From NCBI RefSeq assembly GCF_016745275.1, contig NZ_JADOEP010000003.1:62001-126000 (forward strand): 64,000 bases of DNA, in the 5' to 3' direction. Origin of the DNA: Enterococcus sp. BWB1-3. Lineage in GTDB: Bacteria; Bacillota; Bacilli; Lactobacillales; Enterococcaceae. The position numbers were made by a program, and so were the translations under genes. The notes under the pieces were generated by a model. That model saw nothing but the letters and a program-made list of their open reading frames with translations, ran no database searches and was not told the origin of the DNA. This document shows, in pieces, positions 8,579 through 16,716 of the stretch (position 1 is its first letter; every line of letters starts with the position of its first letter).

Positions 8579-8764
8579 TTAAAAAAGGAGAATGAATCCC
8601 CTTTCATTTCTAACCCTATTTTTTGTTTCAGTAGTAGTTGAAGCGGAACACGTACATGTACATGTTGAACATGAGCATGAACAACATCCAGCAGCATAGT
8701 TCCTGGCTTCAGCACCAACACCTGTGTTACTATAACCATTCATTGATTGAGACTTGATATTCAT
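8579..8764 (-). CDS. llsA: Listeriolysin S-like precursor peptide (thiazole/oxazole-modified)
   Basis: 61 aa. The leader 'MNIKSQSMNGYSNTGVGAEA' and the following 'RNYAAG' closely resemble the listeriolysin S precursor LlsA of Listeria monocytogenes as I know it, and the core 'CCSCSCSTCTCTCSAS' is the alternating Cys/Ser/Thr block that SagBCD-type enzymes turn into azole rings. The tail after the core (TTTETKNRVRNERGFILLF) is longer and more charged than in LlsA. Excellent RBS (AAGGAGG, 7 nt before ATG). Exporter genes follow, but the cyclodehydratase, docking protein and protease genes are absent here, so the peptide could not be matured from this locus alone. Confidence 0.85.
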   Translation of the reverse strand: MNIKSQSMNGYSNTGVGAEARNYAAGCCSCSCSTCTCTCSASTTTETKNRVRNERGFILLF

Positions 8765-8965
8765 ATAAACACCTCCTTACTCAAAATCGTGTTATGTCAA
8801 CATTAAAATAAGTCTATCATAACTAACTAACAGAAACCAATATTTTCCTATCGATTAGTTGTTTATATCCAATTTTTGTTCATTTTAAAAAACAAAACAG
8901 GTTATTATGAATCTTTTTGATAATCAATAGACGACAATAAGAAACATATATCGTTTCTTTAAAAT

Positions 8966-9160
8966 TTATTTTTCAGACCAATTATAGTAATCGTATTGAT
9001 CTAATTTTTGATACAAATCGATTAGTTGAGGCCGCATAGACTGAAAAATAGTGATTCGTTTATTATTAAATTCACGTCCAGAAAATCCAGAAGTTGGATA
9101 CCTCGTCAATTCTTCACTAAGAAAATCAACTACTTTCAAGCTTTGACCATATGAACTTAA
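8966..9160 (-). pseudogene. C-terminal gene fragment, unknown
   Basis: An open stretch of about 63 codons ending in a TAA reads 'SYGQSLKVVDFLSEELTRYP' and continues to a 'YYNWSEK' end. It has no start codon or RBS and looks like the tail of a larger protein. Family not recognised. Confidence 0.35.
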
Positions 9161-9194
9161 TACATTTTACTGTTACTTCTTACAATTAACTTAG

Positions 9195-9308
9195 GAGACC
9201 GCAAAAGCTAAACATACACTTTACAATGGAAACACATCAAATATTGTCAATCTTTCTACTCATGAAGCATTCGAAAGACGACTAAACGAAGCACAAGAAG
9301 CTAAATAA
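9195..9308 (+). pseudogene. C-terminal gene fragment, unknown
   Basis: About 37 open codons without a start ('AKHTLYNGNTSNIVNLSTHE', ending 'RRLNEAQEAK') and a TAA. Together with the neighbouring minus-strand scrap it marks a rearrangement junction between the lls locus and the ABC operon. Confidence 0.3.
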
Positions 9309-9682
9309 AATTGCACTAAACTATGGAGGGAACCAATTAATTTTAACGTTCCTTCCACTTTTAAAGAAGTACAATTCTGTAAAGTGTTCTCTATTTTCAA
9401 AAAAACAAGAGACACCCATTTCTTGGCACCTCTTGAAAATACTGATATATAGGTATTTTTAACGTTTTGAAAACAGAATTTACTATCAATCACGAATTCC
9501 ATCCCAGAGGAATCCATTTATATCAATAACTTAGTAGTTTATGATATGGATTGAAATAGATAAAATCGGATGTTTATTGATAGCACTTGAACCAATTCGA
9601 ACCATAGATGCTAGTTGAATACAATCTATAGTCATAGAAAAAATGGGTTAATACTTTGAGAAAGGAGCATCAAAAAGAATTG
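9309..9682. other. No gene seen
   Basis: AT-rich DNA downstream of the ABC operon. I see no convincing reading frame, RNA gene or terminator. An 85-codon minus-strand frame here lacks an RBS and resembles no protein I know. Confidence 0.5.
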
Positions 9683-11374
9683 TTAGACCTTAAATAGTTT
9701 ATTATCAGTAGATAATTCGAGTTTTATCATTTCTTGAGAAACAAAATCATAGCTACTAATTTTTTCCTTTAGAACAGCTACAATATACTGTCCATCAATT
9801 CTGTTCATAATATCTACTAAATTTTTAAAAGCATTGTCATCCATACTCTCTAATACATCATGAATAATAAATTTCGGTCCTTTTATCTCATAATGTTCTG
9901 CATATTTAAGATATGCTAAATCAAATGCAAGGATTGTCGATTTTTTTGTCCCAGTACTAAATGTGCCACTCTCACTCCCCGTGATACCTAATGGAAAGCC
10001 ATTATCAGCTTGAACATAATATATAAGGTAACTTTCGTTCGATAAACTATAACTATATTCTGAAAAATAGCTATTGAAATATTCAATCTTCTTATCAATG
10101 CCTTCCTTATCAATATCGATTTCTGCAAGCCTTGCAATTAACGTCTCTCGCTCAGAATTGTAGCTTTTCACTCGTTCATATACTTCTTTAACACCGCCAG
10201 ATAATTCTTGATACTTTTCCAGTTCTCGTTGTATGTCATAGTATTTTTCTACATTCTTACTGTCAATTAGCAAAATTGCATCTTTATTTTTTTCAAACAT
10301 CAAATCTAGACTACTTTTTAACTGCTTTACTTCCTCTTCCTTTTCTAACAATAATGATTCATAGAATGAAGTCTTATTTACTAGCAATTGATTATTAAAT
10401 TCTACAAGCTGAGAAAACTCCTTATTTAAATTTAAGAAAATTTCACTAGTTTCTTTATAGAGAGTTTCTAAAACATTTTTATCAACCTCTCTAAAAGAAG
10501 AAATCGCTTCATCATAAATATCTTTTGCTCGATCTCTTTCAAAACTCGTTTTTTCTAGTTCATTCTGTAATTTTCTATATTGTAATCTGATGTGAGCAAT
10601 TTCTTCCTCATTTAATTTAAACTCTTGCGAATTTACTAAATCATCTAAGTCTGATTTAAGCTTTGAAATTCGCTTATCTAAGGTATTAATTCTTTGATGT
10701 AATTCATTTTCATCTTGATATGCATTGATTCTTTTATACACTTTCATGTCATTATCTAACGACCTTAACCTCTCAGATAATTCATGAGCTTTTTCATTCA
10801 CAGAGTCGTTATTAAAAGAAAATAGTGTAGAATAGATATTAATATAATCAATATTTGATGTTATGACATGTAAAAACTTTAGAAATTTATCATTATCACC
10901 TTTTAAATCTATTCTAACAAATTTTTTTATTAACTGCCTAAAGGTAGCGCTACTACTATTAGTAAAGAAAATATCTTTTAATTGTTGCAAGTAGTCTACT
11001 CTCTTTAAAGCCGTTCCGTTAATATATTTTTTTCCTCTTGGATATAAATCCACTTTCAATTCATAAGTCACTTTTTCCGGACCTTCTTCAAATTGAGTTG
11101 AAACTACCAATATAACTGAGACCTTGTGTTCAATTATATACTTCTCTAACACAACATTTTTTGAACTTGATTCAGAATCTACATATATATTTTTTATGTC
11201 ATTGGCACCCAAACAGATATCAATTAACCGAAGTACAGTTGTTTTTCCAACATTATTACCTTTTGCACTTCCATCAGCATCTACAACAAAATTTAGCCCT
11301 TTAGAAAATGGAATGTTCCTTATTCTTTTCTCTTTCGGTTGAGTCTCTAAAATTATTAATCGTTCAATATACAT
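9683..11374 (-). CDS. SMC/Rad50-like ABC ATPase of an ABC-three-component-type system
   Basis: 563 aa. The N-terminus has a Walker A-like motif 'GNNVGKTTVLRLIDICLGA' (around residues 39-57). A long central coiled coil (about 190-420) follows, and the C-terminal half has 'GTFSTGTKKSTILAFDLAYLKYAE' (signature region) and 'GPKFIIHDVLESMDD' (Walker B region). This is the layout of DUF2326-like ATPases that partner with small 'middle' proteins in ABC-3C bacterial conflict systems. Last gene of a four-gene operon: its start overlaps the preceding gene by 11 nt. It probably acts as the sensor/motor; the target is unknown. Confidence 0.7.
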   Translation of the reverse strand: MYIERLIILETQPKEKRIRNIPFSKGLNFVVDADGSAKGNNVGKTTVLRLIDICLGANDIKNIYVDSESSSKNVVLEKYIIEHKVSVILVVSTQFEEGPEKVTYELKVDLYPRGKKYINGTALKRVDYLQQLKDIFFTNSSSATFRQLIKKFVRIDLKGDNDKFLKFLHVITSNIDYINIYSTLFSFNNDSVNEKAHELSERLRSLDNDMKVYKRINAYQDENELHQRINTLDKRISKLKSDLDDLVNSQEFKLNEEEIAHIRLQYRKLQNELEKTSFERDRAKDIYDEAISSFREVDKNVLETLYKETSEIFLNLNKEFSQLVEFNNQLLVNKTSFYESLLLEKEEEVKQLKSSLDLMFEKNKDAILLIDSKNVEKYYDIQRELEKYQELSGGVKEVYERVKSYNSERETLIARLAEIDIDKEGIDKKIEYFNSYFSEYSYSLSNESYLIYYVQADNGFPLGITGSESGTFSTGTKKSTILAFDLAYLKYAEHYEIKGPKFIIHDVLESMDDNAFKNLVDIMNRIDGQYIVAVLKEKISSYDFVSQEMIKLELSTDNKLFKV

Positions 11375-11735
11375 AGTTTAAAACTCCACCTTCAATTTGA
11401 ATTTTCCCTATAAGATACAAAAAATCTAATGCTAAACAATACTGACTAAAAGGAACATCTAGCTTGTAATTAGTTAGCATAGTATCGTATAAATCTTCAG
11501 GTGAAATATTATCTAACTGAGATTTACATAATGTTAACAGACAACCAGAAATATAAAACAGACTTTCTGTAGGGTCAGAGTCTTTACTAATTAACATAGA
11601 TATCCCCTCCTCTATAATGTTAAAGTCAATATCTTCTTTAAAGGAAATACTTGATACATCTGATTGAGAATTTTTTAATATATCTAAAAAAAAGAATAGT
11701 ATCTCTAATTTCGTTTCATTCCTTATTTTACTCAT
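11364..11735 (-). CDS. ABC-three-component middle component-like protein
   Basis: 123 aa, mostly helical, ending in 'FSQYCLALDFLYLIGKIQIEGGVLNYVY'. A closing 'ALDFLYLIGKI' winged-helix-like segment is what I know from the small middle components (MC6/MC7 type) encoded next to ABC-3C ATPases. Overlaps the genes on both sides, so all three are translationally coupled. The identification depends on this one segment plus context. Confidence 0.55.
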   Translation of the reverse strand: MSKIRNETKLEILFFFLDILKNSQSDVSSISFKEDIDFNIIEEGISMLISKDSDPTESLFYISGCLLTLCKSQLDNISPEDLYDTMLTNYKLDVPFSQYCLALDFLYLIGKIQIEGGVLNYVY

Positions 11736-12297
11736 CGGCTATTTTATCATAATCAGGGAGAGGTTCTAGCAGTTGGCACTTTGTAAAAGTATAAAACATT
11801 ACAGAATAAATTGCATCATTCTTTTCTTCTTCATACAATTCATTTCCACAACTAATACCTGAGGTAACAACAAGGTTTGATAACTCTTCAAAGACCTGAT
11901 TCAAGACTTCATCCTTATTATCATTCTTCACTTTTTCTTTCTGATATATCGTTCGTATGTTTTGTATAATCAAATCTCTTTTTGGTATGGTTTTCAACGC
12001 TTGTTCTACTTTATCATATGATAAATACTGATCCTGAAAAATCGTCTTATAGCTTTGAATTTCATTGTATGCAATCTTTGCATTCCATTCACTATTTTTT
12101 TCAATTGAATATTTTTCAATTGCTTCAAATTCAATCTCAGATATAACTTTACAAACGTTATAAATCAGACTAATTGACGGAACTGGTTTTACGCCATGCA
12201 AATTGACAGAGTGATAAGTAGTAGTATTATTATTGCCGGTATTTAGAACAGAATGATTGGAAATATCATTATTTTGTTCCCTTGGAACCATATTCAT
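11728..12297 (-). CDS. ABC-three-component partner protein with N-terminal Asn/Gly motif
   Basis: 189 aa. Residues 14-28 read NHSVLNTGNNNTTTY, low-complexity and Asn-rich, and match 10 of 15 positions with the C-terminal motif of the membrane protein encoded immediately upstream (NHSVINNGSGNTTSY). The rest (about 45-189) is helical with no enzyme motif I recognise; it ends 'YTFTKCQLLEPLPDYDKIADE', similar in style to ABC-3C partner proteins. The start shares one base with the stop of the upstream gene. The paired motifs suggest direct contact, possibly amyloid-like, with the membrane protein. Confidence 0.5.
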   Translation of the reverse strand: MNMVPREQNNDISNHSVLNTGNNNTTTYHSVNLHGVKPVPSISLIYNVCKVISEIEFEAIEKYSIEKNSEWNAKIAYNEIQSYKTIFQDQYLSYDKVEQALKTIPKRDLIIQNIRTIYQKEKVKNDNKDEVLNQVFEELSNLVVTSGISCGNELYEEEKNDAIYSVMFYTFTKCQLLEPLPDYDKIADE

Positions 12298-12539
12298 TAT
12301 TTGCTACCTCCACCACCATAAGAAGTAGTATTACCACTACCATTATTTATAACTGAATGATTTGTTGCTTTATTCTCTTTCAAAGAATCTCCATGATTTA
12401 TCTCTTGCTGTTGGATCAATTTTTGTTCCAAAGTACTAATCTTTTTATTCGTTTCCTTTTTAAAGAAATATGTTATCACAAAATTTACAATTCCACATAT
12501 TCCTGATAGAATACCAATTACTAATCCTATTTCTGCCAT
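12297..12539 (-). CDS. Small membrane protein with C-terminal Asn/Gly motif (candidate effector)
   Basis: 80 aa: one transmembrane helix (about residues 4-26), a short coiled coil (30-46, 'NKKISTLEQKLIQQQE'), and a C-terminal low-complexity tail with NHSVINNGSGNTTSY at 60-74 and a Gly run. First gene of the ABC operon, with RBS GGAGGG. The motif is shared with the N-terminus of the next protein. TM-coiled-coil-motif is the shape expected of a membrane effector docked to a sensor by a homotypic motif; that role is inference. Confidence 0.6.
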   Translation of the reverse strand: MAEIGLVIGILSGICGIVNFVITYFFKKETNKKISTLEQKLIQQQEINHGDSLKENKATNHSVINNGSGNTTSYGGGGSK

Positions 12540-12664
12540 TATAAGCCCTCCAAATTTTTACTAAGCAATTTAGCACTTGATTTTATCCTCATATATGATA
12601 TTATCGAAGTTTTCGCACAAATTCAAGATGCTATCCTCAATTACATAATATACCTATTTTAAAA

Positions 12665-12701
12665 CATAAAAAAACACCTTCCAAGTAATCGAAAGATGCT
12701 T
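12665..12701 (-). terminator. Terminator of the lipoprotein gene
   Basis: Minus strand: AGCATCTTTC-loop-GGAAGGTG (some G-U pairs) followed by TTTTTTT. About 80 nt after the lipoprotein stop. Confidence 0.6.
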
Positions 12702-12781
12702 TAATATTAAAAAATAGAAATTTCTTAATTTTTCTTATTGGAATTCCTTTTAATCTATTTTATAAAGATTTTCCTTAATTA

Positions 12782-13429
12782 CTATTCATCATCAGTAATA
12801 TCATTAATACTGGACTCAGTAGTCACCTCTAAAAAATCATTTTTCCAGTTCTCATTTGTTTTTTCAGGATAATAATTAATTTCATCTGTTACTATTGGAA
12901 TATAGTATTCACTCGTATTATTTGGATAATCTTCCCCTTTTACAAATTTTGATGTGCCAATAATTTCTCCATCCCTAATAGTTATCTCGTTATCAAGTAA
13001 ACTAGAAAGACTAGATTCTACATACTCTAAATCTGCAGTATTTTTTAGCAAAATTGCTTGTATTCCAATTTCATTAAATCCCACAATTATAGTATCAGTT
13101 TTTCCAAACTGAACAGTTGCTAATCGTATATTACTTTTATGAAGTGTGACATTAGATAATGGCAGTTCTGAAAGCTTATACATAGTAGAAGTTTGATTAT
13201 TATACTTGGTAAGAATTTCGTTATAAACTTCTAAATGTTGAATTTTTCTTTGATTTTCCTTTTCTTCAATTGACACAATTTCATTTGAAGTACTACTAGC
13301 TTCCTCACCGAAAAACTCACTTTCGTTGACTGATTTTTTAATTGCACTATTCTTAGAAGTAATATTTGAACAAGCTGAAATAAGTAATAAATTTACTATA
13401 AAAGTAATAAATAAAATATTTCTCTTCAT
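12782..13429 (-). CDS. Putative lipoprotein, unknown function
   Basis: 215 aa from the ATG at 13429, preceded by GGAGAAG; an ATG five codons earlier has no RBS. Signal peptide 'MKRNILFITFIVNLLLISAC' ends in a lipobox (LISA-C), so the protein should be acylated and surface anchored. The mature part has an acidic linker and then a region around 'LATVQFGKTDTIIVGFNEIGIQAILLK' without a recognised domain. It has its own terminator and is not obviously coupled to the ABC operon. Confidence 0.6.
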   Translation of the reverse strand: MKRNILFITFIVNLLLISACSNITSKNSAIKKSVNESEFFGEEASSTSNEIVSIEEKENQRKIQHLEVYNEILTKYNNQTSTMYKLSELPLSNVTLHKSNIRLATVQFGKTDTIIVGFNEIGIQAILLKNTADLEYVESSLSSLLDNEITIRDGEIIGTSKFVKGEDYPNNTSEYYIPIVTDEINYYPEKTNENWKNDFLEVTTESSINDITDDE

Positions 13430-13472
13430 ATTTTTCTTCTCCATTTCTACAAAATGCTTATTGATTTTAATT

Positions 13473-13512
13473 AGAAACGCTCAAACAGGGAGTACCCCGT
13501 TTAAGCGTTTCT
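13473..13512. repeat. 40-bp imperfect palindrome
   Basis: Arms AGAAACGCT ... AGCGTTTCT with further pairing (AAAC / GTTT, GG / CC) inward. No T-run on either side, so it is not a clear terminator. It lies upstream of a truncated rep gene and might be a replication or recombination site. Confidence 0.4.
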
Positions 13513-13580
13513 CTTATTCCGTCCTTACTTGGGACACATCGTCATTGAGAGGTGTATAAGGTTCTGTTCTATTTAATAGT

Positions 13581-13769
13581 TTAGTAGATTTCTGAAACTA
13601 CTACTTTTACGTAGTAAGGGTTTGATCCTGACCAATTAATGTCAACGTTAATTCCATTAGCATCTGCATAATCCCACCATTCAGCTGAGACAGCTAACAT
13701 GTGAGCTTGAGCTTCGGCAGTTGAGGTAAAACCTTCAGAAGTATACAACACTTGACCTACGTAAGTGTT
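13581..13769 (-). pseudogene. C-terminal gene fragment abutting rep
   Basis: About 62 codons without a start ('NTYVGQVLYTSEGFTSTAEA', then 'EWWDYADANGINVDINWSGS' to a 'VVSEIY' end), closed at the N-terminal side by a stop where the rep gene begins. A clean-looking protein tail cut off by recombination. Family unknown. Confidence 0.4.
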
Positions 13770-13780
13770 TTACCACTATT

Positions 13781-15049
13781 ATGAATAAATTAAAACCTTC
13801 AAAATGTGCAGTTATCCTTCATGATAAAGATGTAAATGATGTTGGTAAGGCTAAAGCTCCCCATATCCATATTATGGTAACTTTTGAAAATGCAAGGAGC
13901 TTAAAAAATATAGCCCATCTCTTAGGCATTGAACCTCAGTATATTGAACAATGGAAAGGAGAATCCTTGAATGGCTATTCCTATCTGATACATGCCACAA
14001 CAAACGCCGAACATCAATATCAATATAGTACTGATGAAGTAATGGCAAATTTTGACTTTGATGAAGTAATGGAACAAGCACGTCAAGGGATTCAACGTGT
14101 CACTAAAACAACTAGTGCAAAAGATGAAATCATTATTCGAGCTTACTTAGATGAACTAAAAAAAGGAAGTGTTGCGCTTAAAGAAGTCGAGGATGCTCTT
14201 ACAGGTTCACAATTTGCTAAGGCTAAACCTCGCCTTGAACATGTAGCACGAAAAAGAAGGGACACCTTAGCAGAAGAATGGCGAAAAGACATGCTTGAAA
14301 CAGGGCGTTCAATTGATGTTATCTATATCTATGGACACGCTGGTGTTGGTAAAAGTCGACTTGCTAAAGATTACGCTGAAAAATCTGATAGTGATTATTT
14401 TTTGATTGGTTCAAGTCGTGACCCATTCCAACAATATGACGGGCAGTCAACAATCATCTTAGATGAGCTAAGACCTTCAACATTTCCCTATAATGACCTG
14501 TTGAAATTACTTGACCCTTTTAACACTTATTCAAACGCACCTAGTCGCTACTTTGACAAGGCATTAACTGCTGATCTAATTATCATTACATCACCTTATA
14601 GTCCGAAAGAATTTTATCAGCGTATCATTAAAAGTGATAAGCACTTTGACGAAAGAATAGATAGTTATTATCAACTTGCAAGACGATTAGGTTTAGTCAT
14701 ATTTTTAACAAAAGATTTTATGCAAGTAGCATTTTTTAATGAATCTCGGCAAGATTTTGTATTGGACAATTCATCTAAAGAACCAAATCCCTACAAAGAA
14801 GATACTGTGAATAATATTCTAAGTCAAAATCAAAAAGCAGAAAAACTTTACAAAGGCGTATTAGATACTTTTCCTATAGCAGACAATTCAGCAAAAGAAA
14901 CTAGCGAAGAAATAGCAAATGACCAAACCACTCTCTTTAAAACTCATACTAAACTAGAAGTTACGAAAAAAATGATAAAAACAGACAACAAAAAAAGCCC
15001 CATCATCAAGCCGACCAAAGCAAATGATGATGAGACTACAGACAATTAG
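13781..15049 (+). CDS. Rolling-circle replication initiator with helicase domain (N-terminally shortened)
   Basis: 422 aa. N-terminal HUH endonuclease region shows 'APHIHIMVTF' (metal-binding His pair) and 'NGYSYLIHATTNAEHQY' (catalytic Tyr motif), in the style of Rep_2/pMV158 RepB. The C-terminal part is a superfamily-3-like ATPase with Walker A 'YGHAGVGKSRL' and 'STIILDELRPSTFPYNDLLKLLDPF'. Rep proteins of this kind serve integrative elements. The frame starts at 'MNKLKPSKCAVILHDKDVND', which in relatives is preceded by another 20-30 residues carrying motif 1. Upstream codons are open but unrelated and belong to a gene scrap, so the 5' end seems to have been lost. Confidence 0.75.
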   Translation: MNKLKPSKCAVILHDKDVNDVGKAKAPHIHIMVTFENARSLKNIAHLLGIEPQYIEQWKGESLNGYSYLIHATTNAEHQYQYSTDEVMANFDFDEVMEQARQGIQRVTKTTSAKDEIIIRAYLDELKKGSVALKEVEDALTGSQFAKAKPRLEHVARKRRDTLAEEWRKDMLETGRSIDVIYIYGHAGVGKSRLAKDYAEKSDSDYFLIGSSRDPFQQYDGQSTIILDELRPSTFPYNDLLKLLDPFNTYSNAPSRYFDKALTADLIIITSPYSPKEFYQRIIKSDKHFDERIDSYYQLARRLGLVIFLTKDFMQVAFFNESRQDFVLDNSSKEPNPYKEDTVNNILSQNQKAEKLYKGVLDTFPIADNSAKETSEEIANDQTTLFKTHTKLEVTKKMIKTDNKKSPIIKPTKANDDETTDN

Positions 15050-15108
15050 AAAGCTGTCTATAAGTCATTATCTCACTTTTATAGACAATTTTAAAGAGAG
15101 GTATAAAG

Positions 15109-15297
15109 ATGGAACATCACAATAATTTTCCCTTTCTACTTACAAGGGAACAAGCTTCAAAATTTTTAGGTATTGACCCCAAATCTTTTGATAAATTTAT
15201 TCGTGCAAATGACAATTTGGAACGCTTTATGATAGGTAAACAAGAACGTTACACAATTGAATCACTCTCACATTTTATTAAAGCTAATTCAATATGA
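15109..15297 (+). CDS. Excisionase-like HTH protein
   Basis: 62 aa, 'LLTREQASKFLGIDPKSFDKFIRANDNLERFMIGKQERYTIESL', a MerR/Xis-type winged helix. It lies between rep and integrase as excisionases of small integrative elements usually do, with RBS AGAGAGG. It probably directs excision together with the downstream integrase. Confidence 0.7.
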   Translation: MEHHNNFPFLLTREQASKFLGIDPKSFDKFIRANDNLERFMIGKQERYTIESLSHFIKANSI

Positions 15298-15304
15298 TCA
15301 TACT

Positions 15305-15379
15305 GATGGTTGATATGCCGTTGAAAACTGTTTACAATAAAACTTGTATTCAACTAGCATCTATCAACCATCTTTTTTT
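15305..15379 (+). terminator. Terminator between xis-like gene and integrase
   Basis: GATGGTTGAT (15305-15314) pairs with ATCAACCATC (15363-15372), with weaker inner pairing, followed by TTTTTTT. It should limit read-through into the integrase. Confidence 0.6.
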
Positions 15380-15397
15380 GAAAGGAAATGATAGAAC

Positions 15398-16444
15398 ATG
15401 GCTAGTATTGTAAAAAGAGGAAATAAATTTAGAGCTCAAATTTCATTATACAAACGTGGAGAACATAAAAAATTAACCAAGACTTTTGATAATAAAAGTG
15501 ATGCGAAACGTTGGGCTTTAGAAAATGAATTAGAAAAAGGAAATGGAAAACAGTTGGCAGAACGTACTACCACGTTTGCTGAGTTCTTTGAAAATTGGAT
15601 TCACATTATCAAAAAGAATGACGTTAAAGAGACCACTTTTCAAAACTATCTACGAACATCAAATATTGTAAAAAAACTATTTGGAGATATCCAATTAAAA
15701 GATTTGAATGATATTGTTGTTCAAAGAAAAATTGATGAGTATGCTAAAAACCATTCTCGCAAAACTACTCATGAAGTATTGTTGAAAATTAAAACAGCTT
15801 TGCGTGATGCTTATGCTAGAGGTTACTTAGCAACTGATTTTGCAAGCTTAGTGAAAACTAGAGGAAAAGAATTGCCCAAACGAAACAAATCCCTATCTAT
15901 TACTGATTTTAAAAAATTGCGCACCTATCTGCTACAAAATACTGATAATGAATTTAATGTGTTAGCGTTATTAGCTTTAGAAACAGGGATGCGACGTGGT
16001 GAACTACTGGGGATTCGTCCAGAAAATTTATTTGAATATGGAATCGAAGTACGGCACTCTATCAGTCCGACTTCTGAGGATACCTCATTAAAAATTAAAA
16101 ACTCTAAAAGAGATGTTTCGATTAATCAAGAAGTATATAACCTGCTACAAGCAATACCAGTAAAAGATAATGGTTATATTTTTGATTCAAATGGTTTTCA
16201 TCAATCTGCCGATTTAGCAAAACTGCTTAAAAAGCTAGATATTCCTAAAACCACTTTTCATGGGCTACGTGATACTCATGCGTCTTTTCTGTTCTCACAA
16301 GATATCAATATTGCCTACGTATCAAAACGCTTAGGTCATATTAATATCCAGACAACACAGAACTATTATCTTGAATTGATGCCAGAAAAAAAGCATCAGC
16401 AAGATGCCGATGCTTTAAACTTGTTAAATTCTTTGTCAAATTGA
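15398..16444 (+). CDS. int: Tyrosine site-specific integrase
   Basis: 348 aa. N-terminal arm-binding/AP2-like domain ('GNKFRAQISLYKRGEHKKLTKTF'), SAM-like core-binding domain, and catalytic domain with Arg in 'LETGMRRGELLGIR', 'HGLRDTHA' and 'LGHINIQTTQNYYLEL' (nucleophile Tyr). Its 3' end is 60 bp from a copy of the rpsI 3' end, which is the same placement and orientation as the other integrase relative to rpsI. It should therefore recombine at rpsI. The matching distal att site of its element was not found in the window. Confidence 0.85.
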   Translation: MASIVKRGNKFRAQISLYKRGEHKKLTKTFDNKSDAKRWALENELEKGNGKQLAERTTTFAEFFENWIHIIKKNDVKETTFQNYLRTSNIVKKLFGDIQLKDLNDIVVQRKIDEYAKNHSRKTTHEVLLKIKTALRDAYARGYLATDFASLVKTRGKELPKRNKSLSITDFKKLRTYLLQNTDNEFNVLALLALETGMRRGELLGIRPENLFEYGIEVRHSISPTSEDTSLKIKNSKRDVSINQEVYNLLQAIPVKDNGYIFDSNGFHQSADLAKLLKKLDIPKTTFHGLRDTHASFLFSQDINIAYVSKRLGHINIQTTQNYYLELMPEKKHQQDADALNLLNSLSN

Positions 16445-16503
16445 TAATTTGAACCAACTTGAACCAAAAATCTCTTGTAAACGTCGATACAATAAGGAAT
16501 TGA

Positions 16504-16553
16504 TTAACGTTTTGAGAACTGTGAAGCTTTACGTGCTTTCTTAAGACCTGGTT
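16504..16553. repeat. rpsI-end attachment site copy C
   Basis: 50 bp matching 47/50 to the true rpsI 3' end at 37347. Read on the minus strand it encodes the S9 C-terminus ([19 protein letters not shown]) with synonymous changes. Marks the boundary between the rep-xis-int module and the integrase-less segment. Confidence 0.85.
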
Positions 16554-16716
16554 GGCTGTTCCTGAGTTTTGTAAAGTTGAAGAACACTGTATTATCGGGA
16601 TTTATAGCATATTTTAAACAGAAATAGTTTCACTAAATTTTATTGAATTTTAGATACTCATTACCAACATTCGTAACCAAAATAAATTAATTGCACATCA
16701 GAATAGATGCTTTCCA

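Noticed and set aside
8563..8739. Long N-terminal extension of the LlsG-like ATPase
   Set aside because: It reads through llsA in another frame; the ATG at 8562 has a good RBS and begins at the normal ABC N-terminus.
9260..9517. 85-codon minus-strand frame
   Set aside because: No RBS and no resemblance to a protein family; lies among gene scraps.
1..16503. A fourth rpsI-end att copy delimiting the left element
   Set aside because: I looked for the GTGAAGCTTTACG-CTTTCTTAAGACC core in this stretch on both strands and found none, so the left boundary is left undefined.
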